Of a stretch of 64,000 nt of DNA, positions 43,845 through 52,233 are shown in pieces. Numbering within the stretch: the stretch's first letter is position 1; every line of letters begins with the position of its first letter. The stretch comes from JAZBPO01 sp963691775 (GTDB lineage: Bacteria > Pseudomonadota > Gammaproteobacteria > Pseudomonadales > Azotimanducaceae), in assembly GCA_963691775.1 (NCBI GenBank), contig OY829369.1, forward strand, positions 372,001 to 436,000, in the 5' to 3' direction. A program made the position numbers and the translations under genes. The notes under the pieces were generated by a model. It was given only the letters and a program-made list of their open reading frames with translations, was not told where the DNA came from and made no database searches.

Positions 43845-44795
43845 TTAGCGTGCGCGCGGATCGCGGCCCAGCGGCAGCAGAAGGTCCTCGAGGAGCAATG
43901 TGACGTTCGGGTTCGACGTGGACGCAAGCATGCGCCGCGCCGCGAGCACCCGATCCAGGAGACGATGCTCCCCAAGCACTGAGGTGCCTTCGGCGTTGGC
44001 GCGAATACGCCGGGCAAGGGCCCGGTAGAGGAAGTCCACGATCCGCAGGGCTCGCGCACGCTGCTCGTCCGGATCGAGACGCCCCGGCATCTCGACAAGC
44101 TCGGCTACCCTACCCTCCGTCAGCGCGCGATCAACGCTGCGCGCCAGGTCCACGCCGTTCGACGCATTCAGATCGAGCGCAGACAGGGGTGCGCCGCCGG
44201 CAAGCGCCAGCAGCGCCGGCACGTCCTCCTCGGGCAGGTAGCCTGACAACCAGCGCGAGGCCTGCGTCGCCGTACCCGGCATGAGCGGGCGCATCTGACA
44301 GCGTGAACGAATCGTCGCGAGCGTGCGCGACGGCGCGTCGCTGACGAGCAGCAGGTGTGTATCAGCACCAGGTTCCTCAAGGGACTTGAGCAGCGCATTG
44401 GCGGCGTTGACGTTCAGCTCCTCGGCGCGCTCGAGCACGACTACGCGCCGTCCTCCGGAACCGGATGTTTGCGCGAGGAAACTTGCGAGCTCGCGAATCT
44501 GATCGACTGTGATCTGGGTGCGCAGGCGGCCGCTCGTCGGCGCCGGCTCTCGGGTGACCACGCGGGCATCCGGATGCGCCAGCAGATCAGAGTCGGCGCT
44601 TTCCAAGCCCGCAGCCGCAGTGTCGAAAGACCCGCACGGAAGACCGAGCAACCTCCGCGCGAACTGACGCGCGAACACGCCCTTGCCCCACCCGGGCGGG
44701 CCATGGAGCAGTAGCGCGTGGCCTAGACGGCCCCGGCCCAGTATCTCGCCAAGTTCCCCCCATTCGGCAGCGTGCCACGGAAAAACCGCACTCAC
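43845..44795 (-). CDS. holB: DNA polymerase III subunit delta'
   Basis: Clamp-loader subunit of 316 residues. The AAA+ fold begins LGHALLLHGPPGWGKGVFAR; the P-loop region is altered, as delta' does not bind ATP. VVVLERAEELNVNAANALLK then SLEEPGADTHLLLVSDAP is the typical middle, and the C-terminal collar domain follows. Between the P-loop and the sensor the usual four zinc cysteines (C-x8-C-x2-C-x2-C) are reduced to a single Cys in LPCGSFDTAAAG, so the zinc module appears lost. It overlaps tmk by four bases. Confidence 0.92.
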   Translation of the reverse strand: MSAVFPWHAAEWGELGEILGRGRLGHALLLHGPPGWGKGVFARQFARRLLGLPCGSFDTAAAGLESADSDLLAHPDARVVTREPAPTSGRLRTQITVDQIRELASFLAQTSGSGGRRVVVLERAEELNVNAANALLKSLEEPGADTHLLLVSDAPSRTLATIRSRCQMRPLMPGTATQASRWLSGYLPEEDVPALLALAGGAPLSALDLNASNGVDLARSVDRALTEGRVAELVEMPGRLDPDEQRARALRIVDFLYRALARRIRANAEGTSVLGEHRLLDRVLAARRMLASTSNPNVTLLLEDLLLPLGRDPRAR

Positions 44796-45433
44796 GTGCG
44801 GAGCACCCTGTCGCAGAACAGCCCCAACGCAGCAACGACGTCCGCCTGCACTGCTTCCAGAGGGCGGCTCGCATCAATCACGGCAAAGCGCCCGGGATCA
44901 GCCTGGGCGCGCGCAACGTAGGCGGCTCGCACGCGCTGGAAAAAGGGGTTTGATTCGCTCTCTATGCGGTCCGGCGTACCGCGCTGGCGGGCGCGCGCCA
45001 GCCCCGTCTCCGGCGCGAGATCGAGATACACCGTCAGATCGGGCCAGCGCTGCGGATGCACGAGGTCTGCAAGCGTGCGAATCATTCGCTCTCCAAGCCC
45101 ACGGCCTGCCCCCTGATAGGCGAAGGTTGCATCCGTGAACCGATCGCACAGGACCCAACGACCGGCAGCGAGTGCCGGTTCGATACGCTCGGCGAGGTGT
45201 TGCGCGCGCGCTGCGAACATCAGCAGCAATTCTGCCTGTGGCACAAGCGTCTCCCCTCGCGGTGCGAGGAGCAGCGTACGAACCTCCTCCGCAAGCGGTG
45301 TACCGCCCGGTTCCCGGGTGACCTCTACCTGGATACCTCGCGCTTCGAGCTCCGCCACAATAAGCGCAAGATTGGTACTTTTTCCGGCACCCTCTCCGCC
45401 TTCCACAGTGATGAAGCGGCCCGGCTCGGTCAT
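44792..45433 (-). CDS. tmk: Thymidylate kinase
   Basis: Makes dTDP from dTMP for DNA synthesis. The 213-residue protein has the P-loop GGEGAGKSTN, the TREPGGTPLAEEVR motif, the DRF motif (CDRFTDATFAYQGAGRGL) and a LID region with RARQRGTPDRIE. Overlaps mltG upstream and holB downstream by four bases each. Confidence 0.96.
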   Translation of the reverse strand: MTEPGRFITVEGGEGAGKSTNLALIVAELEARGIQVEVTREPGGTPLAEEVRTLLLAPRGETLVPQAELLLMFAARAQHLAERIEPALAAGRWVLCDRFTDATFAYQGAGRGLGERMIRTLADLVHPQRWPDLTVYLDLAPETGLARARQRGTPDRIESESNPFFQRVRAAYVARAQADPGRFAVIDASRPLEAVQADVVAALGLFCDRVLRT

Positions 45434-46452
45434 GGCATGCGCTCTGCTGGCGCGCGGCTCGCGGGCTCGATCTGAAAGCGCCGAACGGCGTCGTTATGGG
45501 CCTCCAGCGTGTCCGAGAACTCGGAGCTGCCGTCCCCTCGCGCCACGAAATAGAGCGCCGTACCGTCGGCCGGATGAAGCGCGGCGTGGATAGCGGCGCG
45601 GCCAGGCATGGCGATGGGCGTCGGGGGCAGTCCTTCGTGCACGTACGTGTTCCAGCGATGCGGATCGCGAAGGTTCCGGCGCGTCAGATTGCCATCGAAT
45701 GCGTCTCCCAGACCATAGATGACCGTGGGGTCCGTCTGCAGCCGCATCCCGCGCTCAAGCCTGCGCACGAACACCCCGGCAATTTCCGTGCGGTCTCTCG
45801 CCATGCCCGTTTCCTTCTCGACGATCGAGGCGAGCACGAGGGCATCGTATGCATCATGGAATGGCAGATCCGCGCGCCGCTCGCGCCATTCTGCTTCGAG
45901 CACCGCATCCATCCGGGCCGCGGCCCGCGCGAGGAGGGCCCGATCCGTAGTGCCTGCTTCATACAGATAGGTGTCCGGAAAGAACCGCCCCTCAGCCGCA
46001 ACGCCCGGGCGATCGAGGGCAACCATCAGCTCCGCGTCGGCGAGGGCATCGATCGTTGATTCGAGACGCGGTGCTGACGTCAGAGCGGCGCGCAGATCGC
46101 CCATATGCCACCCCTCAACAAGTACGAAGCTGCGTTGATGGACATCGCCCCTCGCGAGTTTCCCAAGGAGTGCGTCCACGGTCATGCCAGGACGGAGGCT
46201 GTACTCACCCGCCTTCATGCGCGCGGCGTCTCCGCGCAGGCGAGCGACCCATTCGACCGCCCGTGCATCTTCAATCGCTCTTTCGCTTTCGAGCTGGCGC
46301 AGCACCTGCCTCAGGGTGGCACCGAATGGGACGTCGAACACCCGCTCGTGGGGCAGCGACAGACGCGCAGACAACTGATGCTCCACGAAAACGCATGCGG
46401 ACCCGGCGATCACAAACGTGACGATGAGCAAAGCGCTGAGGATTCTCAGCAC
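45430..46452 (-). CDS. mltG: Endolytic murein transglycosylase MltG
   Basis: Inner-membrane enzyme of 340 residues that cuts nascent glycan strands and sets their length. An N-terminal membrane anchor (ILSALLIVTFVIAGSACVFV) precedes a LysM-like region. The catalytic Glu is in ASIVEKETG, followed by DPTVIYGLGDAF and YVHEGLPPTPIAMPG. Most homologues have NPG in the last motif, and here it is MPG. The GTG start at 46452 overlaps pabC by seven bases. Confidence 0.94.
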   Translation of the reverse strand: MLRILSALLIVTFVIAGSACVFVEHQLSARLSLPHERVFDVPFGATLRQVLRQLESERAIEDARAVEWVARLRGDAARMKAGEYSLRPGMTVDALLGKLARGDVHQRSFVLVEGWHMGDLRAALTSAPRLESTIDALADAELMVALDRPGVAAEGRFFPDTYLYEAGTTDRALLARAAARMDAVLEAEWRERRADLPFHDAYDALVLASIVEKETGMARDRTEIAGVFVRRLERGMRLQTDPTVIYGLGDAFDGNLTRRNLRDPHRWNTYVHEGLPPTPIAMPGRAAIHAALHPADGTALYFVARGDGSSEFSDTLEAHNDAVRRFQIEPASRAPAERMP

Positions 46453-47318
46453 GGCGCGCCGAGCTCGCTCTCGATTGCACGCACGAGCGCACCGGCGACC
46501 GGGTGAGCGTTTTCCTGGAACAGCACCTGACCGTCTCGGCCTACGACGCGAGCGATCGCCTGGACCCCGAACACCGAATTCGTAACGAAGATCTCGTCAG
46601 CGTCGGTCAAAGCGTCAACCCCCAGACTCATCGCCTCTACCTGCACCAGGCTCGCATGCGCATCCGCGAACTGGCCGCCCATGATCCTCGCACGCATCAC
46701 GCCCGCGACACCCGCGCGATCGACCGCAGGGGTCCGCAGCGTCTCGCCGAAGCGCAGAAACAGATTACAGCGCGTCCCGCAGACAAGATGTCCATCAGGA
46801 TCGAGCATCAAGCGATCAAACACCGACTCCGGCATCACCTCTGCTGCGGCTAGCACCTGATCGAGGCGGCCAAGATGCTTGACGCCGGCGAGCACCGGGG
46901 ACACAGAGACCGGCGTAGCCGCAACGCCGAGCGACCTTCCGACGGCGTTGCCGAGCCCGGCCCGGCCGGACGTGAAGGTTGCAAGACGCCTTGGCTGCGG
47001 AGCGGCTGGCGCCGCATAGCCCCTGCGACCGCTACCACGCGTGAGCGTGATGCGTAGAACGCCGCTGTCAGCACCCGCGAGCGCCGCGATGTCGTCGCGG
47101 ATCGCGCGAGCGAGATTCGCCTGAAGCGGAAGCTGAAGCCGGGCTGCGTCTCGCTGAAGCGTGGCAACCTGCTGCTCGAAGGCCCATGGGCGCCCGTCGT
47201 CGATGCGCAGCGTGCGAAACACCCCGTCCCCGTAGAGCACGCCTCGGTCGTCAGCCGGAATCGCCTCAACGGCGAGGCCGTCGAGGCGGTGCCGGGGATT
47301 GCGAGCCGCAGAGGCCAT
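46446..47318 (-). CDS. pabC: Aminodeoxychorismate lyase
   Basis: PLP-dependent fold-type IV enzyme that turns aminodeoxychorismate into p-aminobenzoate for folate. Visible features are RGVLYGDGVFRTLRI near residue 25, the PLP Lys in SPVLAGVKHLGRLDQVLA, and DEIFVTNSVFGVQAI near the end. The 290-residue length is a little above the E. coli enzyme. Position between fabF and mltG is the conserved one. The ATG at 47318 lies 12 bases after the fabF stop. Confidence 0.94.
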   Translation of the reverse strand: MASAARNPRHRLDGLAVEAIPADDRGVLYGDGVFRTLRIDDGRPWAFEQQVATLQRDAARLQLPLQANLARAIRDDIAALAGADSGVLRITLTRGSGRRGYAAPAAPQPRRLATFTSGRAGLGNAVGRSLGVAATPVSVSPVLAGVKHLGRLDQVLAAAEVMPESVFDRLMLDPDGHLVCGTRCNLFLRFGETLRTPAVDRAGVAGVMRARIMGGQFADAHASLVQVEAMSLGVDALTDADEIFVTNSVFGVQAIARVVGRDGQVLFQENAHPVAGALVRAIESELGAPC

Positions 47319-47330
47319 ATGCCTCTGCGA

Positions 47331-48581
47331 TCAGTCGACGCGTCGAAAGACGAGGGTGCCGTTGGTGCCACCGAACCCGAACGAGTTGGACAGCACTGCG
47401 CCAATATCCATCTGCCGTGCAGTGTGAGGCACGTAGTCGAGATCACAGCCCTCGTCGGGGTTATCAAGATTGATCGTCGGGGGGGCGACCTGATCACGGA
47501 TCGCAAGCACGCTGAAAATAGCCTCGACCGACCCTGCCGCACCGAGCAAGTGACCAATCATGGACTTCGTCGAACTCACAGCGGGCGGCGCATCCACGCC
47601 AAAAACCTGCTTGATCGCAGCCGTCTCAGCGACGTCACCTGCACCAGTGGAAGTGCCATGCGCATTGACGTAAGCCACATCGGAAGGATTCATCCCTGCA
47701 CTGCGCAGCGCGCCCTGCATGGAAGCAACCGCACCTGCCCCGTTTTCCGGCGGTGATGTGATGTGGAAGGCGTCGCCCCCCATGCCGAAGCCCGCAAGCT
47801 CCGCGTAGATCGTCGCGCCACGCGCTCTTGCCCGTTCATATTCCTCAAGCACGATCACGCCGGCGCCATCACCGAGCACGAAGCCGTCGCGGTCCTTGTC
47901 CCAGGGCCGCGATGCCGCTGCAGGATCATCGTTGCGCTGCGAGAGCGCCTTCATGGACGAGAAGGCTGCAAGCGGCACCGGCGAAGTCGCCATCTCTGCG
48001 CCCCCAGCCACCATGACGTCTGCATCTCCGTCACGGATCAGGCGTCCCGCGAGCCCGATGTTGTGGGTGCCCGTCGTGCACGCCGTGACCACCGCAAGAT
48101 TGGGGCCTCGAAGGCCATATTTGATGGAAATGTTCCCAGCAATCATGTTTATGACGCTGCCGGGAACGAAGAACGGCGAAACCCTGCGCGGCCCGCTTTG
48201 GGTCAACGTATCGTGCGTTTTCTCGATCGTCACGATTCCACCGATACCGGAACCGATGGCAACGCCTGCTCGAGGGGCTTCCGCCTCCGAAACCTCCAGA
48301 CCGGAGTCCTCGATGGCCTGAATCGCCGCCGCCATTCCGTACTGGACGAAGATATCGACGCGGCGCGCCTCTTTCGCAGACATGTACCGCGTAACGTCGA
48401 AATGCTTTACGGAAGCGCTGAACTGCACGCTGAAGTCCGATACGTCAAAACTGTCGATCGTGGCCGCGCCACTCTCGCCTGCGAGAATGTTCTCCCAGGT
48501 AGAAGCCACGTCGTTTCCGACGGGCGTGAGCATGCCGATGCCGGTCACAACAACGCGGCGACCTTGGGTCGGAGCACTCAT
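47331..48581 (-). CDS. fabF: Beta-ketoacyl-ACP synthase II
   Basis: Condensing enzyme of fatty-acid elongation, 416 residues. The Cys nucleophile is in VVTACTTGTHNIG, the two catalytic His are in YVNAHGTSTGAGD and SMIGHLLGAAGSVEA, and the C terminus NSFGFGGTNGTLVF is the usual FabF end. The ATG at 48581 has GGAGGACG just upstream. It lies 130 bases after acpP with two hairpins between. Confidence 0.97.
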   Translation of the reverse strand: MSAPTQGRRVVVTGIGMLTPVGNDVASTWENILAGESGAATIDSFDVSDFSVQFSASVKHFDVTRYMSAKEARRVDIFVQYGMAAAIQAIEDSGLEVSEAEAPRAGVAIGSGIGGIVTIEKTHDTLTQSGPRRVSPFFVPGSVINMIAGNISIKYGLRGPNLAVVTACTTGTHNIGLAGRLIRDGDADVMVAGGAEMATSPVPLAAFSSMKALSQRNDDPAAASRPWDKDRDGFVLGDGAGVIVLEEYERARARGATIYAELAGFGMGGDAFHITSPPENGAGAVASMQGALRSAGMNPSDVAYVNAHGTSTGAGDVAETAAIKQVFGVDAPPAVSSTKSMIGHLLGAAGSVEAIFSVLAIRDQVAPPTINLDNPDEGCDLDYVPHTARQMDIGAVLSNSFGFGGTNGTLVFRRVD

Positions 48582-48627
48582 CCTCGTCCTCCAGGAGCGC
48601 AGTGCGCGATCAGGGGCTGATTAACAC

Positions 48628-48660
48628 GAAAGCCGCGCAAGACTGGCTGGCGCGGCTTTC
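48628..48660 (-). terminator. Hairpin between acpP and fabF, distal
   Basis: An exact 11-base inverted repeat, GAAAGCCGCGC and GCGCGGCTTTC, with an 11-base loop. In the direction of transcription it is followed by GTGTTAATC with few T residues, so it would stop only some transcripts. It lies between acpP and fabF and may let acpP mRNA exceed the downstream message. Confidence 0.55.
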
Positions 48661-48682
48661 GATGCGATCGCAATCAGGAAGC

Positions 48683-48703
48683 GGGGGGCGGCCAGCGCCC
48701 CCC
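48683..48703 (-). terminator. Hairpin between acpP and fabF, proximal
   Basis: GGGGGGCG and CGCCCCCC form an eight-pair GC stem around a five-base loop, starting eight bases after the acpP stop. No T run follows. Together with the distal hairpin it probably protects the 3' end of the acpP mRNA or attenuates read-through. Confidence 0.45.
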
Positions 48704-48711
48704 TTCTCAAC

Positions 48712-48945
48712 TCACTGGTGCGCAAGCACGTAGTCGATGGCTTCTTTCACGGTCGTGATCTTCTCGGCTTCTTCGTCCGGAATCTCGGTCTCGAACTCTT
48801 CCTCGAGCGCCATCACCAGCTCGACCGTATCTAGGGAGTCGGCTCCCAGGTCCTCGACGAAGGAGGCCTCGTCGGTCACTTCATCCTCTTTAACGCCAAG
48901 TTGCTCGCAGATCAGCTTCTTGACCCGTTCTTCAACGCTGCTCAT
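48712..48945 (-). CDS. acpP: Acyl carrier protein
   Basis: A 77-residue acidic protein that carries acyl chains on a phosphopantetheine arm. The attachment Ser is in DLGADSLDTVELVMALEEEF, near residue 37. The start VEERVKKLICEQLGVKEDEV and the end KEAIDYVLAHQ match gammaproteobacterial AcpP. GGAG lies about 11 bases upstream of the ATG. Between fabG and fabF, as usual. Confidence 0.97.
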   Translation of the reverse strand: MSSVEERVKKLICEQLGVKEDEVTDEASFVEDLGADSLDTVELVMALEEEFETEIPDEEAEKITTVKEAIDYVLAHQ

Positions 48946-49071
48946 CGACAGTCGAACTCCCGTTATGGTCCCCGCAAGGAGGCGCCTCAGCGAGGCGCGC
49001 GTAGTTTAAGTGAACGTGAAATCGCGCTTCAAGCGAATGCCGAACACCCGCTGCACGTCAGGGCACCGCCC

Positions 49072-49815
49072 TCAGCCCATGTACATCCCGCCATTGACGG
49101 CCAGCGTCTCGCCGGTGACGTAGGCGGCCGCGTCGGAAACGAGAAACGTCACGACGCCGGAAATCTCACGAGTGGTCCCCAGGCGCCCCAGGGGTACGCG
49201 TGTAAGGAGAAGCTCACGCTGCGCCTCGGTTATTTCGTTTGTCATCTCTGTTTCGATGAACCCTGGGGCGACCGCGTTCACGGTAATGCCGCGTGAACCG
49301 ACCTCTTGCGCAAGCGCGCGCGTGAATCCTTCGACCGCTGCTTTTGAAGCGGCGTAATTGGTTTGACCAGCGTTGCCCATGCGAGCGATCACAGAACTCA
49401 GGTTGACGATGCGCCCGAATCTGGCCTTCATCATCGGGCGGAGCACGCGCCGCGTGAGCCGAAAGAGTCCGCCCACGTTGGTGTCCAGGACGTTGCCCCA
49501 TTCATCCGGCTTCATGCGCATGATGAGGTTGTCGCGGGTGATGCCTGCATTGTTCACGAGGATCGCCGGGTCCCCAAGGGCGTCCCTGACCGCCGTGAGC
49601 CCTGCTTCGACGGAAGCGTCGTCGGCAACGTCCATCACGAAACCGCGGCCGCGATCAGCCAGGCGGTCGTCGATGGCGGCGCTGCCGGCTTCGCTGGTCG
49701 CCGTGCCCGCAACGCGATAGCCCGCCGCCGCGAGGCCATCCGCAACCGCTGCTCCGATCCCCCGACTCGCCCCAGTGACAAGGGCGACGCGCCCACCATC
49801 GACCCGTGCGGACAT
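49072..49815 (-). CDS. fabG: 3-oxoacyl-ACP reductase
   Basis: NADPH-dependent reductase of fatty-acid elongation, 247 residues. It has the cofactor loop TGASRGIG, LVNNAGITRDNL, the catalytic Ser in NLSSVIARMGNAGQ, YAASK, and the FabG ending VTGETLAVNGGMYMG. The ATG at 49815 has GAGGAGCG upstream and lies 10 bases after fabD. A longer frame to 49866 overlaps fabD and is not used. Confidence 0.96.
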   Translation of the reverse strand: MSARVDGGRVALVTGASRGIGAAVADGLAAAGYRVAGTATSEAGSAAIDDRLADRGRGFVMDVADDASVEAGLTAVRDALGDPAILVNNAGITRDNLIMRMKPDEWGNVLDTNVGGLFRLTRRVLRPMMKARFGRIVNLSSVIARMGNAGQTNYAASKAAVEGFTRALAQEVGSRGITVNAVAPGFIETEMTNEITEAQRELLLTRVPLGRLGTTREISGVVTFLVSDAAAYVTGETLAVNGGMYMG

Positions 49816-49825
49816 GCCTCGCTCC

Positions 49826-50758
49826 TCAGCCGTCGAGCGCCAGGCGCAGTCCATCGACGGAGCCAAGCGCCTGCGCAGTCAACTCCCGATCGATGCGCCT
49901 GATCATGCTCGAAAGAACCTTGCCGGGGCCGCATTCGGCCAGGCGCGTAGCGCCCGCCCGCTTTACGGCACGGACGCAATCTGTCCATCGGACCGGCGCA
50001 TGAAGCTGGTTCACGAGCCGCGCGCGAATACCCTCAGCGTCAGCCGCCACAGACGCGTCGACGTTCTGCACAACGGGGAACGCTGGCGCGGAAATCTCGA
50101 GCGCGTCGAGCGCTTCAAGGAGTGTTTCAGCCGCAGGTGACATGAGCGCGCAGTGACTGGGCACGCTCACGCTGAGCGCCATCGCGCGCTTCGCGCCTGC
50201 GGCCTTGCATGCCGCGATCGCTCGGCTGACCGCGCCGGCCTGCCCTGCAATTACGACCTGGCCAGGCGCGTTGTAATTTGCCGCGGAAACGACGTCCCCT
50301 TCGGCCGTTTCCGCACAGCACTGCTCCACCGCTTCATCATTCAGCCCGAGAATTGCAGCCATGGCGCCGGCGCCCTGCGGCACGGCGGCCTGCATGGCTC
50401 GCCCGCGCCGACGCACCAGCCGGGTAGCGTCGGCAAGCGTCAACGCCTCGGCGGCGACCAGCGCCGAGTACTCGCCGAGGCTGTGCCCGGCCGCGATAGT
50501 GGGCGCGTCGCCGCCGGCGGCCCGCCAGCTGCGGTACACCGCGACCGACGCCGCCAGCAGCACCGGTTGCGTGTTTTCGGTGCGGTCGAGATCCGCTTCA
50601 GGGCCTTGCTGCGATAGTGCCCAGAGGTCCTCGCCCAATGCGTCGGAAGCCTCCTCGAAGGTGGCACCCACAACGTCGAAGGCTTCTGCCAAGTCCGCAA
50701 GCATGCCGAGCGCCTGGGAGCCCTGGCCGGGAAACATCAACGCAAGATCAGTACGCAT
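49826..50758 (-). CDS. fabD: Malonyl-CoA-ACP transacylase
   Basis: Loads malonyl groups on ACP. The 310-residue protein shows the start FPGQGSQALGML, the catalytic Ser in AGHSLGEYSALVAA, an Arg in TRLVRRRGRAMQ, and the His in SVPSHCALM. Its ATG at 50758 is only 17 bases after rpmF; the plsX and fabH genes that normally lie between are absent. Confidence 0.96.
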   Translation of the reverse strand: MRTDLALMFPGQGSQALGMLADLAEAFDVVGATFEEASDALGEDLWALSQQGPEADLDRTENTQPVLLAASVAVYRSWRAAGGDAPTIAAGHSLGEYSALVAAEALTLADATRLVRRRGRAMQAAVPQGAGAMAAILGLNDEAVEQCCAETAEGDVVSAANYNAPGQVVIAGQAGAVSRAIAACKAAGAKRAMALSVSVPSHCALMSPAAETLLEALDALEISAPAFPVVQNVDASVAADAEGIRARLVNQLHAPVRWTDCVRAVKRAGATRLAECGPGKVLSSMIRRIDRELTAQALGSVDGLRLALDG

Positions 50759-50775
50759 GACTCGCGACCTTCGGT

Positions 50776-50955
50776 TCAGTCGTCCTTGCCAGGGACAACC
50801 TTCCGCCCCTTGTAGAAACCATCGGCCGAAACGTGATGGCGACGGTGCGTCTCGCCCGTCATCGGGTCGATGGACAGCGTTGGGCCGGAAATGCCGTCAT
50901 GCGAACGACGCATGCCACGACGCGAGCGGGTCTTCTTGTTTTGCTGGACTGCCAT
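50776..50955 (-). CDS. rpmF: 50S ribosomal protein L32
   Basis: A 59-residue basic protein. It begins MAVQQNKKTRSRRGMRRSHD and later reads GETHRRHHVSADGFYKGRK, the L32 pattern. AGGAG lies six bases before the ATG at 50955. The zinc-ribbon cysteines found in some L32 proteins are absent, which is normal for gammaproteobacteria. It follows yceD by 35 bases in the usual yceD-rpmF order. Confidence 0.97.
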   Translation of the reverse strand: MAVQQNKKTRSRRGMRRSHDGISGPTLSIDPMTGETHRRHHVSADGFYKGRKVVPGKDD

Positions 50956-50990
50956 TTCGATCTCCTAAAGTGAGCACCGCTCACCATTAA

Positions 50991-51500
50991 CTATTCATTT
51001 GCACTGTTCTTAAGCGAGGCGAGAACCGCGAATGGCGATTGCCGCACCTCGCCCGCGGTTCGATCGGGCTCGGCCACATCCGTCTGCGGCCGCGTCGGAC
51101 AGTCGAGACTGCCTCGGCAGGGCCGATCTGGTAGCGCCAGCAGCAGATCGTCTTCGAACAGATCCGCCGGTGTCGCCTCCGGCGTCGTCAGGATGAGCGG
51201 ATCGACGTCGTCTCCGAGCGTCCTCGCCGCCTCATCTGACCCAACCACGCAAAGCGAGATCGGGACGTCGATCTCCAAAGGACCCATTTCGCCGCAGTTG
51301 CCACAAACCATGCGCAGCGACACGACGGCGCGACCGTCAATACGGATGCGCCCGTGCTCATCCCGCCGAAAGCCAACGCGCACCGCCACGGGACCGCCGG
51401 TCGCGGCCACCAGCTCGCGGAGTCTCGGGAACTCTTCGAGGGGAAGATCTACGCTCAGATCGCGTTGGTCACGGGCCAGTTGACGGGGTTCGAGCCTCAC
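50991..51500 (-). CDS. yceD: YceD/DUF177 family 23S rRNA accumulation protein
   Basis: A 169-residue protein of the DUF177 family. Typical parts are RDEHGRIRIDGRAVVSLRMV, the CGNCGE pair near the middle, EDDLLLALP and the terminal SPFAVLASLKN. Homologues affect 23S rRNA levels and always precede rpmF. A GTG at 51500 is used because the homology starts there; a TTG at 51533 is the longer option. It is divergent from maf. Confidence 0.9.
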   Translation of the reverse strand: MRLEPRQLARDQRDLSVDLPLEEFPRLRELVAATGGPVAVRVGFRRDEHGRIRIDGRAVVSLRMVCGNCGEMGPLEIDVPISLCVVGSDEAARTLGDDVDPLILTTPEATPADLFEDDLLLALPDRPCRGSLDCPTRPQTDVAEPDRTAGEVRQSPFAVLASLKNSANE

Positions 51501-51625
51501 GGCGCGCCACTGCGGCCTTAAACAGGCGCGCAATCATAGGGATGCGTCCGTATGCTGTCAAAGCATCTAACATGCCCACGGCGCAGGCAAAATCATCGCC
51601 GTGGCAGTCTTCGGAAACGCGCCGC

Positions 51626-52225
51626 ATGCGCCTGGTATTGGCATCGACGTCACCTTATCGCCGCGCTCTTCTAGAGCGCCTGCGCATCCCTTTTCAAACG
51701 CGCTCGCCGGGCATAGACGAAACGCCGCTGGCCGGCGAAGCGCCGGCCATGCTTGCAGAGCGACTCGCTCAGGCAAAGGCGGAAGCCGTCGCCGCGGCAC
51801 CTGAGCTCGCCGGGGCGTGGGTGATCGGTTCGGATCAGGTTGCAGACCTTGATGGGACAGCGCTCGGCAAGCCGCTGACGCGGGCGCGTTGCATCGAGCA
51901 ACTGCTCGCCTGCAGCGGCAGGCGCGTCCGCTTCCACACGGGTCTAGCGCTCGCGCTGGCGGGCAGCGACCGGGTGCAGACCTGCGTAGAGCCGTTTGAC
52001 GTCCGTTTCCGCAAGCTGACTCACGCTGACGTGGTGCGATACGTCGACGTCGAGTCGCCGTTCGACGCGGCGGGCGGTTTCTACTCAGAGGGGCTGGGGA
52101 TCACCCTGTTCGATGCACTCGAGGGTCGCGATCCAAATGCGCTTGTCGGCCTGCCGCTGATCGCTCTGCGGGAACAGCTCGCGGCCGCTGACATCAACCT
52201 GCTGGCGCTGGCAGGCTCTGCCTGA
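51626..52225 (+). CDS. yceF: Maf family nucleotide pyrophosphatase, YceF type
   Basis: A 199-residue Maf protein that hydrolyses modified NTPs. It shows ASTSPYRRALLERL, the DETPLAGE motif, GSDQVA and AGGFYSEGLGITLF. The SEGLG form of the last motif is typical of YceF, a 7-methyl-GTP pyrophosphatase, not of YhdE. The ATG at 51626 starts the homology; the frame upstream to 51542 lies in the spacer to yceD. It converges with rluC, eight bases apart. Confidence 0.92.
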   Translation: MRLVLASTSPYRRALLERLRIPFQTRSPGIDETPLAGEAPAMLAERLAQAKAEAVAAAPELAGAWVIGSDQVADLDGTALGKPLTRARCIEQLLACSGRRVRFHTGLALALAGSDRVQTCVEPFDVRFRKLTHADVVRYVDVESPFDAAGGFYSEGLGITLFDALEGRDPNALVGLPLIALREQLAAADINLLALAGSA

Positions 52226-52233
52226 CCAGCGTT

